Shown: positions 14,835 to 22,103 of the stretch, piece by piece
Numbering within the stretch: the first letter of the stretch is position 1
How the letters are laid out: each line of letters opens with the position of its first letter
Origin: JASLQO01 sp002327525
GTDB lineage: Bacteria > Pseudomonadota > Gammaproteobacteria > Pseudomonadales > Azotimanducaceae
Assembly (NCBI GenBank): GCA_030744435.1
Contig: JASLQO010000006.1
Span: 1 to 22,103, forward strand
DNA: 22,103 nt
Direction: 5' to 3'
Made by a program: the position numbers and the translations under genes
The notes under the pieces: model-generated
What the model saw: the letters and a program-made list of their open reading frames with translations, nothing else
What the model was told of the DNA's origin: nothing
The model's database searches: none

Positions 14835-16730
14835 CTACAGCGCTCGCGCGGCGCTGTGGGCCTCGATCACGGCTTCACGGAAGCGGGCGTTGCCGTTGGC
14901 GTCGCCCACCACGTGCACGTCGGCGACGATTGCCCGCAGGCGTTCGATCAGGTCCGCATCCGCGTCCGAGCCGATGGCAAGCACCACCGAATCTGCTGGC
15001 AGGTGCCGCGCGGCGCCGTCGATGGTGACGTCGACACCGTCCTCCTCGATTGCATTGATGCGCGTGTTTTCGTAGCAGATCACCCCGGCCATGGCGACGT
15101 TGTCGAGTATGGCCGGGCGGTTCAGCGGCGGGAAGTCGGAGGCGAGCCGGCTGCGCGCGCAAACCGTGACGGTGTGGCCCGTTTCCGCGAGGTGTTCGGC
15201 GGTCTCGAGGCCGACCATGCCGCCGCCGATCACCACCACTTGACGCCCGACCGGTACTTCGCCGGTAATCACCGTCTCCGCCGGTACCACGTGCGCCAAC
15301 GCGGCCCCGGGCACATTCAGACTGCGTGGTTTCGCGCCGATCGCGAGCACCAGCGAGTCGGGCTGTATCTGGCGCACCAGCGCCTCGTTCACCTCGGTGT
15401 TGAGGTGAACGTCGATGTCCAGGTGGTCGAGCTGTTTCTCGAGAAAGACCCGCCACAGATCGACGTCCTGTTTACCGTGCCCGGCGGCTGCCGACAGCAG
15501 TAATCCGCCGAGACGCGGCGCACTCTCGTACAGACTCACCTGGTGGCCGCGTTCGGCGGCGATGCGCGCCGCCTCCATGCCCGCGGGACCTGAGCCGACT
15601 ACCATCGTCCGGCGCGGCTCGTTCGTGCTGTGGACTCGAGTAGCGGCTTCGTCGCAGAGCCGGGCGTTGACCGAGCAGGTCATGTGATCGTAGCCCTGGC
15701 GATCGAAGCAGGTGTTACAGCCGAGACATGGCAAGATTGCATCGAAGTTGCCGTCTATCGCCTTGTTGGGCCACTCGGGATCGGCCATCAGTGCCCGCGC
15801 AAGGCCGATTAGGTCCGCCTGCCCGGATTCGAGGATCGCCTCGGCCTCCAGTGGCTGCGTAATGCGGCCAACCGCCATCACGGGGATACCCACGTGGCGA
15901 CGGATCGCCTCGGCCCAGTGCGTATAGCAGTTTCGGTCAAAGGAGATGTTGAGCGGCACACAGGAGGCGATGAAACCGCGGTTATGGCTGTTCGCGCCCT
16001 CCGAGATGATCAGAGCGTCGACACCTGCGGCTTCCAGCAGTTGCGCAGCGCGGCAGGAGTCGGCGAGGCTAATACCATCGTGCTCTGGTTCCATTGCCGC
16101 GAGGCGGAAGAGTATGCCGAAGTCCGGGCCCGCTGCCGCACGGATCGCCTGCACGGTTTCGCACATCCAGCGCACCCGGTTCTCGATCGGGCCGCCGTAT
16201 TCGTCTTCGCGGTGGTTGTCCATCGGCGAGAGGAACTGCCGCCAGATGTAGGCGTGCGTGGCATGCAGTTCGATGAAGTCGAAACCCACCGCCTTCTGCG
16301 CTGCCGCGGCCTCGGCCATCCATGCCGTGTACTGGTGGATCTCTTCGACGGCGATCTCGAGCGGGCGGGGGTCCGGAAAGTCCACCGCGATCGACAGACG
16401 GGTTGCCTCGGACCAGGTCCCGGACGGTGTCAACGGCCGCTTGTGGGTCTTTTCGGGACCGTAGATGGCGAGCGTCTGCGTACCGACGTAACATGCGGGA
16501 TCGGCGCTCTTCACTTCCGTAGCGAAGCGTTTCAATTCGTCGGTGGGGTGGCGCAGATTCTCCATGTTGGCGAGCCCGCCCGTGGTCACGGCCGAAACGC
16601 CGCCGCGCGCACGTTCGCAGTAGTACTCGAGCGCGACCTCGCTGCGGTGACCAGGCTCACCGATAGGCAGATGGTAGATGCGGTTGCGAAAATGCATCGG
16701 GCCGACGTCGAGTGGTTCGGAGAGCTTCAT
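14835..16730 (-). CDS. Old-Yellow-Enzyme-type NADH:flavin oxidoreductase with 4Fe-4S and FAD domains (2,4-dienoyl-CoA reductase / BaiCD-like)
   Basis: This 631-residue three-part enzyme starts with an FMN TIM barrel (about 1-330) carrying ELHATHAYIWRQFLSPMDN and REDEYGG, with His156 and His159 at the active site. A 4Fe-4S site follows with Cys335, Cys338, Cys341 and Cys352 (CLGCNTC...C, the closer spacing seen in trimethylamine dehydrogenase). The C-terminal FAD/NAD(P) half begins VVGSGPAGMEAA (about 377-388) with a second dinucleotide motif VVVIGGGMVGLETAEHL. Family members reduce conjugated dienoyl-CoA or enone bonds (FadH, BaiCD, BaiH) or demethylate amines. The start at 16730 (MKLSEPLDVG) has GGAA upstream; a longer frame to 16766 is less likely. 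It converges on the flavoprotein at 13291 and diverges from the MaoC-like gene. Confidence 0.93.
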   Translation of the reverse strand: MKLSEPLDVGPMHFRNRIYHLPIGEPGHRSEVALEYYCERARGGVSAVTTGGLANMENLRHPTDELKRFATEVKSADPACYVGTQTLAIYGPEKTHKRPLTPSGTWSEATRLSIAVDFPDPRPLEIAVEEIHQYTAWMAEAAAAQKAVGFDFIELHATHAYIWRQFLSPMDNHREDEYGGPIENRVRWMCETVQAIRAAAGPDFGILFRLAAMEPEHDGISLADSCRAAQLLEAAGVDALIISEGANSHNRGFIASCVPLNISFDRNCYTHWAEAIRRHVGIPVMAVGRITQPLEAEAILESGQADLIGLARALMADPEWPNKAIDGNFDAILPCLGCNTCFDRQGYDHMTCSVNARLCDEAATRVHSTNEPRRTMVVGSGPAGMEAARIAAERGHQVSLYESAPRLGGLLLSAAAGHGKQDVDLWRVFLEKQLDHLDIDVHLNTEVNEALVRQIQPDSLVLAIGAKPRSLNVPGAALAHVVPAETVITGEVPVGRQVVVIGGGMVGLETAEHLAETGHTVTVCARSRLASDFPPLNRPAILDNVAMAGVICYENTRINAIEEDGVDVTIDGAARHLPADSVVLAIGSDADADLIERLRAIVADVHVVGDANGNARFREAVIEAHSAARAL

Positions 16731-16762
16731 AGGCGTTGTTCCATGACGATATCGGGTTGCGA

Positions 16763-16778
16763 CCATAGCTTACTATGG
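16763..16778. promoter_or_regulatory. Operator-like palindrome in the divergent promoter of the OYE and MaoC-like genes
   Basis: CCATAG-CTTA-CTATGG is a perfect 6-bp inverted repeat, 33 bp upstream of the flavoprotein start. A second one, TGATT-TG-AATCA, is at 16811-16822 in the same 170-bp gap. Both are AT-rich relative to their surroundings, which favours a functional site over chance. Confidence 0.35.
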
Positions 16779-16900
16779 CAGATATTAGGAGGGCTGTTGT
16801 GTCGATATCATGATTTGAATCAATACATGGCTGCGGCATGGGCGGTACAAAATGTCCGTTGTGCGGACGCGGAATCAGTGGATTACGAGGAAGAGAAGCG

Positions 16901-18115
16901 ATGGCGGACCTGCGAGAAGGTGAAATCTGGGGCGAGATTACCGACGCGAGCCTCGAGCGGCTGCTCGAGCGCAAGGGACAACCGCGGCACAAACGCGGCA
17001 GCATGCAGTCGGTCACTCAGAAGAAGAACGCGGCACCACCGAAACAGTCCTACTTCGCGATGAGTCGCGAGACCGTAGGCCGCTTCGCGCGAGGATTCGC
17101 GGACATGAATCCCCTCTATCACAACCAACAGTACGCCAAAGAGTCGCCCTGGGGCCGCATCATTGCACCGCCGGCCACCATTTGCTATGCAGAAACCACG
17201 AACGGCGCTTCCGAGGGTTTTCCGGGTTGCCACACCATCTGGCGCAGCGTCAAGTACGATTGGAAGCGGCCGATGTTCGCCGACGAGGGGGTGAAGTCGA
17301 CCACTACGCTCGAGGATGCCTACATCATCGAGGACAGCAAGTTCGCCGGCGGCCGCGCCGCGGTCCAGGACTACGCCACCGAGATCCGCGCGCTGGACGA
17401 CGAGTACATCGGCACGTACCGAACGAGTTGGCACCGCTTTTCGCGCAGTAAGGCTGAGAAGTCTGGAAAGTACACCAACATCGAGCGCCACATGTGGACC
17501 GATGAGGAGCTCGAGGGCGTGTGGGCCGAATATCACAGCCAGAATCTCGCGAACCGTCGCGGCACCGAGCCCCTCTACTTCGAAGACGTGAACGTCGGCG
17601 ACGAGGTCCCCTACATCATCAAGGGGCCGGTTACGCTCACCAGTAAGATCGCGTTCGAACTCGCCTTTGGCGCGATGGGCTGGTTCGTCGGCCACGAGCT
17701 GGCTCTTGCTCTCTGGGAGAAGCAGCCGAGCCTGCCCATTCGCAACGAAGAGAACGTCCCGGAGCCGCCGGTGGCGATCCACTGGACCAACGAGCGCTGC
17801 GAGAAATACCTCGGCATGCCCGGTGCCTACGAGGCGGGCTTCGAGCGGCTCAACTGGTTCACACAGCTTTTCAACGGCTGGATGGGTGATCACGGCATCC
17901 TGCGCAGCCTCGGATGCCAGTTCCGCGGCTTCCACTGGCAGGGTGACGCCTGCCGGCTCTACGCCGAGGTCACCGGCAAGCGGGTGGAAGGCGATGAGTA
18001 CCTCATCGACCTTCACATCCGGACTATGAGCCATCCTCGGGGCGAGCGTACGACCGAAGGCGACGCGGTCGTTCAGCTGCCGTCGAAGGTGATGAGTGAG
18101 CGGCCAGGCGGGTAG
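16901..18115 (+). CDS. Double hotdog MaoC-like dehydratase-family protein
   Basis: This 404-residue protein has an N-terminal MaoC-type hotdog containing GFADMNPLYHNQQYAKES (about 65-82; Asp68, Asn70 and His74 resemble the hydratase-2 motif DxNPxH with one extra residue) and RIIAPPATICYAETT. A second hotdog starts near LYFEDVNVGDEVPYIIKGPV and ends with the GDACRLYAEVTGKRVEGDEY strand pattern. Such proteins hydrate enoyl-CoA, or act as acyl-CoA dehydratase-like enzymes in steroid and terpenoid breakdown. The extra residue in the motif makes activity less certain. The frame reaches 16838, but ATG 16901 has GAGGAAGAGAAG just upstream and starts the usual MADLREGEIW. Spacing to the SDR is 41 bp, so the two form an operon. 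Confidence 0.88.
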   Translation: MADLREGEIWGEITDASLERLLERKGQPRHKRGSMQSVTQKKNAAPPKQSYFAMSRETVGRFARGFADMNPLYHNQQYAKESPWGRIIAPPATICYAETTNGASEGFPGCHTIWRSVKYDWKRPMFADEGVKSTTTLEDAYIIEDSKFAGGRAAVQDYATEIRALDDEYIGTYRTSWHRFSRSKAEKSGKYTNIERHMWTDEELEGVWAEYHSQNLANRRGTEPLYFEDVNVGDEVPYIIKGPVTLTSKIAFELAFGAMGWFVGHELALALWEKQPSLPIRNEENVPEPPVAIHWTNERCEKYLGMPGAYEAGFERLNWFTQLFNGWMGDHGILRSLGCQFRGFHWQGDACRLYAEVTGKRVEGDEYLIDLHIRTMSHPRGERTTEGDAVVQLPSKVMSERPGG

Positions 18116-18156
18116 CAGATTCCGTTCTGGTGATATTTGGCTGAAGGGGTTTGTTG

Positions 18157-18957
18157 ATGGAAGACTTGACTGAACGAGTGGCATTTGTAACCGGAGCTGC
18201 GTCCGGCATCGGCTTCGCCATGGCCAGCTGCTTTGCGAAGGAGGGTGCGAGGGTGGTTCTGGCCGACATTGAGGTCGGTGCGCTGAGGCACGCGGAGCAG
18301 GAGCTTCGCTCCGCGGGCGCCGACGTCGTCGGTGTGCAGTGCGACGTGTCGAGTCGCGATTCCGTGGCCGCAGCGGCAAGAAACGCGGTCGAGATGTTCG
18401 GCAAGATCCACATCCTGTGCAACAACGCCGGCGTCGCCCCAGCCGGCCCTCTGGACGAGTCGACGCCCGAGGACTGGCAGTGGTGCCTGGGTGTCAATCT
18501 CATGGGTGTCGTCCACGGCATCCAGTTGATCGTGCCGGGGATCAAGGCGCATGGAGAGGGCGGGCACGTGGTCAACACGGCGTCCGTGATCGGCCTAGTT
18601 GCACCGCCCGAGATCGGGATCTACGCCGCAACCAAGTATGCCGTGGTGGGTATCTCCGAAACCCTGCACGCAGAGCTGGCGCCTTTCGGCATCGGCGTCT
18701 CGGTTCTGTGCCCGTCCTTCGTGAATACCAGGCTGCACGAGGGGTACCGCAACCGTCCAGCCGCGCTGGGGCGTGAGCCGGACGAGCCCAACGCCATCAT
18801 GGCCGCGCAGCTGGCCTCGGGCAGCGATCCCCAGGTCATCGGCGAGCGGGTAGTTCGCGGCATCAAACGAGGAGACCTGTACATCCTCCCCCATTCGGAC
18901 TTCAAGATGGGCTTTAAGGGGCGCGCCAACGCGATTCTTGAGGCTTTTGACGAGTAG
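18157..18957 (+). CDS. Short-chain dehydrogenase/reductase (SDR)
   Basis: This 266-residue classical SDR oxidises or reduces an alcohol/ketone with NAD(P). The cofactor motif TGAASGIG (12-19), Asp37 in VLADIE (suggesting NAD preference), NNAG (89-92), and the catalytic set Asn114, Ser143, Tyr156 and Lys160 (YAATK) are all present. The C-terminal LPHSDFKMGFKGRANAILEAF is typical of a subgroup common in lipid and steroid clusters. ATG 18157 follows AAGGGG at about 9 nt; two TTGs just before it are not needed. It is intact up to its stop, but transposase sequence starts only a few bases further, so the downstream DNA has been replaced. Confidence 0.95.
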   Translation: MEDLTERVAFVTGAASGIGFAMASCFAKEGARVVLADIEVGALRHAEQELRSAGADVVGVQCDVSSRDSVAAAARNAVEMFGKIHILCNNAGVAPAGPLDESTPEDWQWCLGVNLMGVVHGIQLIVPGIKAHGEGGHVVNTASVIGLVAPPEIGIYAATKYAVVGISETLHAELAPFGIGVSVLCPSFVNTRLHEGYRNRPAALGREPDEPNAIMAAQLASGSDPQVIGERVVRGIKRGDLYILPHSDFKMGFKGRANAILEAFDE

Positions 18958-18958
18958 T

Positions 18959-19957
18959 AAGCGGACGCGGTTCGAGAAGGTTGGCGAATGCTATGGCGGT
19001 GGGAGGCTTAAGTTGTGCTACGAAGCCTCGCATGTCGGATTCTCGCTACAGCGTGACCTGACCGATCGAGGTTATCGCTGCGAAGTGGTCGGGCCATCGA
19101 GCATTCCCCGCCGGGGTGCTAAGGCGGTTAAGACGGATCGAATCGATGCGACGGAACTGGCGGAGTTTTATGCGAACGGTTTGTTGACGATCGTGGCGGT
19201 GCCGGATGACGAGATCGAGCAAGATCGAGATCTGTTGCGATCCAGACAACGGTTGGCACAGCAGCCAGGAGACGTGCGCCGACACATCCTTTCATTGCTG
19301 CGTGGTAACGGTTTCCAGCACAAGGCAGACACTCAGCGCAAGACGCATTGGCAGAAGCATCATTATGGTTGGCTTGAGCGGACGATCGAAGGTTGCTCGG
19401 GCAGCTTGAAAGCAAATCGGTCATTGTTGTTGCGCCAACTCAGAAGCCTCGATGAGATTCTAGCGAGCTATGGTGAGGAGGTTAAAGCACTGGCGGTTAC
19501 GCCCCGGCACCGCGAGTCGGTCCAGGCGTTAATCTGTTACTAGGGCATCAAGAACCTGTTTGCATTGACGATGATCACCGAGATCGGCGACGTGAAGCGG
19601 TTCGCTCATCCACGCTGGTTGGTGTCTTTCATTGGCATGGATATCCGGGAATATGCGTCGGGTGGGAAGTCGAATCGCTATGGGATTACCCGGCATGGCA
19701 ATCGGCATCTACGCACGGCGTTCATCGAGGCCAATCAGCGAGGCTATCGATCATCGCGGTTGAGCAAGGAGGTGAAAGCCAGACGCAGGAACTGCGCCCA
19801 CGGCACCGTTGAAATCGCTGACCGCTACTTACGTCGATTGAATAAGAAGGGGAATCGTCTTCTGTTGGCGGGCAAACACCCAAACAAGGTCAAGGTGGCG
19901 TGTGCGTGAGAGATGGTGGGCTTTGTCTGGGAGTCTCTGAACCAGGCGGCGGCTTAG
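18959..19957 (+). pseudogene. IS110-family transposase, truncated and interrupted
   Basis: Reading one frame from 18959 gives most of an IS110-type DEDD transposase. The N-terminal half has YGGGRLKLCYEASHVGFSL, VVGPSSIP and VKTDRIDATELAEF (the family Glu and the TDxxDA aspartates). The C-terminal half has MITEIGDVKRFAHPRWLVSF, IGMDIREYASGG, YGITRHGNRHLRTAF and GFVWESLNQAAA. Two in-frame stops break it: TAG at 19541-19543, where the family has CxxGI, and TGA at 19907-19909, where CGA (AREMVGF) is expected. The first 40-60 residues with the leading Asp are missing, and the sequence joins the SDR stop within a few bases. It cannot make an active enzyme. Subgroup is uncertain. Confidence 0.88.
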
Positions 19958-20385
19958 GCACAGGATATCGCGAATGTAGGTTTTGTTGATCTGAGCGCGA
20001 AGCACCTGATGATAGGTTGTGGTAACCCCGAACGGACAAATCTTACTGCGTTACCCAGCATGCGAATATGAGGATGTTAGTCCATGGTCATATCCCGCTC
20101 CGGATCAGACGAACGAATCAGGTTGGCAATGGGGGCGTCTATATGAAGAAAGATAAAAGGGATGTTCGGCATGGCGATGCAGTATGCGGGTAGCAGGAAA
20201 GTGGGTAGTCGGGGGGGGGGGTCCCGAGAGCTGAGAATTGCAGGATATGCGTTTCAGGAGCAGTTGGCTCACAGGGAGCGTGTAGGCGGGCGGCTGCTCT
20301 GGATTGATGAATTCTGATACCGGTTTCGCTGCGCTTCTGTACGCTTTTGTGAGTGTTGCCTGGCTCGTACCAAGCCGACGCCGAT
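19958..20385. other. Non-coding stretch downstream of the IS110 relic
   Basis: No gene is seen over about 430 bp. The first part is probably the 3' non-coding end of the IS. An uninterrupted run of 11 G lies at 20211-20221, a site prone to slippage in cells and in sequencing. The exact right end of the IS could not be placed by eye. Confidence 0.5.
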
Positions 20386-20463
20386 TCAGATTACCCCATA
20401 GGCCAGCATGACGGCGGCCACCTTCCGAAAACCCGCGATGTTCGCACCTGTTAAATAGTGTAC
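20386..20463 (-). pseudogene. gdhA: 3' remnant of NADP-type glutamate dehydrogenase gene
   Basis: On the minus strand the last 25 codons read VHYLTGANIAGFRKVAAVML then AYGVI and stop. This is the end of hexameric glutamate dehydrogenase (E. coli GdhA ends, from memory, YVQGANIAGFVKVADAMLAQ then GVI). GANIAGF and KVA..ML are highly characteristic. Upstream (to the right) the frame meets a stop at about 20495, with no further GDH sequence before the alcohol dehydrogenase gene, so about 420 residues are gone. It marks a deletion or insertion junction next to the IS110 relic. Confidence 0.75.
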
Positions 20464-20601
20464 GAACTGACCGCTACGCTCGGTTGTTATCACCTAGCGT
20501 GTGAGTCTAGACCAGATGGGTGGTTCCAGAGCCCGCCGATGGGGAGACGAGGAAAACTAGTTCGCAGGCAAGACGTGGCCGGCAAGCCGCCCACCTGTGT
20601 C

Positions 20602-21615
20602 CTACGGGCGCACGTGAATCTTGATGGATCCGGTGCCCTTGTCCTCGGCCGTGGCGAATGCCGCGGCCACTTGATCCAGCGCAAAGGTGTGCGTCACGAG
20701 CGCTACCAGGTCGTCCTGATGGCGCTGCGCGAGCTGAGTCGCTAAAGCAAAGTCGCCCTCCGGCGTATCGTGTGCGTAACAGCTGGATCCCACCAGATGC
20801 AGCTCTTTCGCCATGACCATCAAGGCGGGGATGGGTGGAGCCCCGGTGAACGCCCCCAGCACCGCGATGGTGCCCCCAGGACGGGCCAGATGAATAGCCT
20901 CCACCAAGGTGTCGGCTTCTCCGCCCACCGTTTCGATCACCACGTCCACCAGCCGCTCTCCCAACGCGGTTGCCGCCGAGGTGCCGTCCGCAAATACTTC
21001 GGTGGCACCCAGCGCTCGCGCAAACTCGCGCTGATGCTCGTGACGTGCGGTGATGTAGACGTCCTTTGCGCCGGCAGCCCGTGCGGCCACAATGGCGATC
21101 AATCCGATGGAGCCGGCGCCGAGGACAGCGACTCGGTCCCCGGGACCCACATTTGCCAGGCGCATCGCGCGCACGCAAACGGCCAACGGTTCGCACAATG
21201 CGGCCATGGTCATGGTGATGCCGCCGGACAGTGGATGCACACAGTGGGCGGGTACGGCCAGCAAATCCGCCATGCCGCCGTTTGTGGTCACGCCGTACAG
21301 GGTCAAGCTGACGCACCGGTTGGGGAATCCGGATTGACAGTGAAGGCACTCCCCACAACCGTGTGTGGGCTCAATGGCGACGGGAGTCCCGGTCTGCAAA
21401 GATACGCCATCACCCACGCTTTCGATCACACCACCCACCTCATGGCCGGGCCGTATCCCCCGCGTGTCTCCAATCACGCCGTGAAGCATGTGTAGGTCGG
21501 TTCCGCAGATGCCAACAGACCCGACTGCCAGACGCACCCAGCCAGGGGGCAGCTCGGGTGGGGGGGCGTCGAGTATTTCGATGGTTCCGGGGTCACCGAA
21601 GGCTGCTGCTTGCAT
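20602..21615 (-). CDS. Zinc-dependent medium-chain alcohol dehydrogenase
   Basis: This 337-residue cytoplasmic MDR enzyme is expected to oxidise an alcohol with NAD(P). Catalytic zinc ligands are Cys37 (GICGTDLH) and His58-Glu59 (GHE). The structural zinc site has Cys87, Cys90, Cys93 and Cys101 (CGECLHC...C). The nucleotide fold has GAGSIG (166-171). The closing FALDQVAAAFATAEDKGTGSIKIHV is standard for the threonine/sorbitol dehydrogenase branch. ATG 21615 has GGAG 8-9 nt upstream. The gene stands alone between the gdhA remnant and a 420-bp non-coding stretch. A second family member is cut by the left window edge at 1-110. Substrate unknown. Confidence 0.95.
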   Translation of the reverse strand: MQAAAFGDPGTIEILDAPPPELPPGWVRLAVGSVGICGTDLHMLHGVIGDTRGIRPGHEVGGVIESVGDGVSLQTGTPVAIEPTHGCGECLHCQSGFPNRCVSLTLYGVTTNGGMADLLAVPAHCVHPLSGGITMTMAALCEPLAVCVRAMRLANVGPGDRVAVLGAGSIGLIAIVAARAAGAKDVYITARHEHQREFARALGATEVFADGTSAATALGERLVDVVIETVGGEADTLVEAIHLARPGGTIAVLGAFTGAPPIPALMVMAKELHLVGSSCYAHDTPEGDFALATQLAQRHQDDLVALVTHTFALDQVAAAFATAEDKGTGSIKIHVRP

Positions 21616-21964
21616 GATGTCTCCAATACGTGGTGCCTAGAGCCGGAAACAGGAGTAGGGGGGTAGTCTCTTTTTTTTAGACGGTTAAGAGGTCCAAACA
21701 AGAAATTACCGGCTATGTACGGCAAAACGGCTCGAAGATTGGCGCATGTCGGCACCAATCAAGGCAATTACAGCACAAATGTACCACTAGCAGCCGATTA
21801 AATGCACAACCCAAAACGAACCGGCGGAAATCCCGCCGGTCTGTGGGTCCCTAAACCCCGCTTGGGTGGGGTTTTCTCTTGTTGGGTTGCGCGCCGTCAA
21901 AGCATGAGTTACCAAACGAGCTGATTCACTAAGAGACAGTTCTACTGCTTTTAACCGAGCAGAC
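21616..21964. other. Non-coding stretch between the alcohol dehydrogenase and the IS3 element
   Basis: No coding sequence is recognised. It contains an 8-bp stem (ACCGGCGG/CCGCCGGT, 21820-21840) and the terminator at 21853. A TTTTTTTT run at about 21671-21679 lies just upstream of the dehydrogenase start. No tRNA is seen. Confidence 0.5.
21853..21880 (+). terminator. Intrinsic terminator with 9-bp stem
   Basis: AAACCCCGC-TTGG-GTGGGGTTT folds into a 9-bp stem (one G-U pair) with a four-base loop, followed by TTCTCTT on the plus strand. No plus-strand gene precedes it, so either the gene it served has been deleted or it shields DNA on the right from read-through. Confidence 0.7.
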
Positions 21965-22103
21965 TGACCTTTCCCCCAAAAACATGGCCATTGAGAAAGA
22001 GACTTTTCCCGTAACATTGATGCCAGGGAGAAGTGGATATGAAGCGCAAGCGCTACAGCGAAGAGCAGATCATTGGGATTCTAAAGGAGCATGAAAGTGG
22101 TCT
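21965..22103 (+). mobile_element. IS3-family insertion sequence, left end (continues beyond window)
   Basis: The probable left terminus TGACCTTTCCCCC at 21965 resembles the TGA..C.CCCC ends of IS3-family elements (IS407/IS511-like groups). The transposase gene orfA starts 74 bp inside, a usual distance. The right end is outside the window, so the tip is an estimate. Confidence 0.55.
22039..22103 (+). CDS. IS3-family transposase OrfA, N-terminal fragment cut by window edge
   Basis: The first 21 residues, MKRKRYSEEQIIGILKEHES and G, are the classic opening of the HTH_Tnp_1 protein (OrfA) of IS3-family elements, a helix-turn-helix that binds the IS ends. A full IS would have OrfB with a DDE catalytic domain in a -1 frame further right. 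GGGAGA precedes the ATG by about 8 nt. Whether the element is intact cannot be seen here. Confidence 0.85.
   Translation, partial: MKRKRYSEEQIIGILKEHESG

Noticed and set aside
16883..18379. Minus-strand open frame (498 codons) opposite the MaoC-like gene and SDR
   Set aside because: It crosses two convincing plus-strand genes and its sequence shows no domain.
21700..21800. Possible tRNA before the terminator
   Set aside because: No GTTCRANYC T-loop or cloverleaf arms could be found.

Overview
The window is about 22 kb of roughly 60% GC bacterial DNA. It carries short-overlap operons, Shine-Dalgarno starts and protein families typical of Proteobacteria. A glutamate dehydrogenase tail resembling the E. 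coli enzyme and a GGGGACAGGTAC-type repeat make Gammaproteobacteria my best guess, but no rRNA or other phylogenetic marker is present. No RNA gene or CRISPR array was seen.

Layout. Positions 1-1783 (minus strand) hold the start of a zinc alcohol dehydrogenase cut by the window edge, then a two-gene unit: an APH-like phosphotransferase overlapping a small protein of unknown function. Positions 1784-2705 are decayed DNA with a VOC-family remnant. Next come a CaiB/BaiF-type CoA-transferase (+), a small unknown ORF (-), an 8-bp tandem repeat and an MFS transporter (+), then a 105-bp inverted-repeat element, an NTF2/SnoaL-like protein (-), a degraded second copy of the repeat and an SDR fragment. 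Positions 6826-11540 are one minus-strand operon: FAD, 2Fe-2S and molybdopterin subunits of a xanthine-dehydrogenase/CO-dehydrogenase-type hydroxylase, followed by a luciferase-like flavin enzyme. A second NTF2-like gene (-) then faces an alpha/beta-hydrolase plus a ketosteroid-dehydrogenase-like flavoprotein (+). After these come an Old-Yellow-Enzyme/2,4-dienoyl-CoA-reductase-type flavoprotein (-), diverging from a MaoC-like protein plus SDR pair (+). The right end is scarred: an IS110-family transposase pseudogene, the last 25 codons of a lost glutamate dehydrogenase gene, an intact zinc alcohol dehydrogenase (-), a strong hairpin terminator, and the left end of an IS3-family element that runs off the window.

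How the genes fit together (inference). CoA-transferase, hydratase/MaoC, NTF2-like putative dehydratase or isomerase, SDR, zinc ADH, dienoyl-CoA-reductase-like enzyme, ketosteroid-dehydrogenase-like enzyme, alpha/beta-hydrolase, Mo-hydroxylase, LLM flavin enzyme and an MFS permease together form a catabolic toolkit for a cyclic or polycyclic substrate such as a steroid, bile acid or terpenoid. The list of families parallels the bile-acid 7-alpha-dehydroxylation (bai) gene set, but these families are common and the substrate cannot be read from sequence alone. No transcriptional regulator gene is present, although several promoter regions carry distinct palindromes. Gene remnants, two kinds of IS and small repeats indicate an accessory region assembled and eroded by rearrangement.
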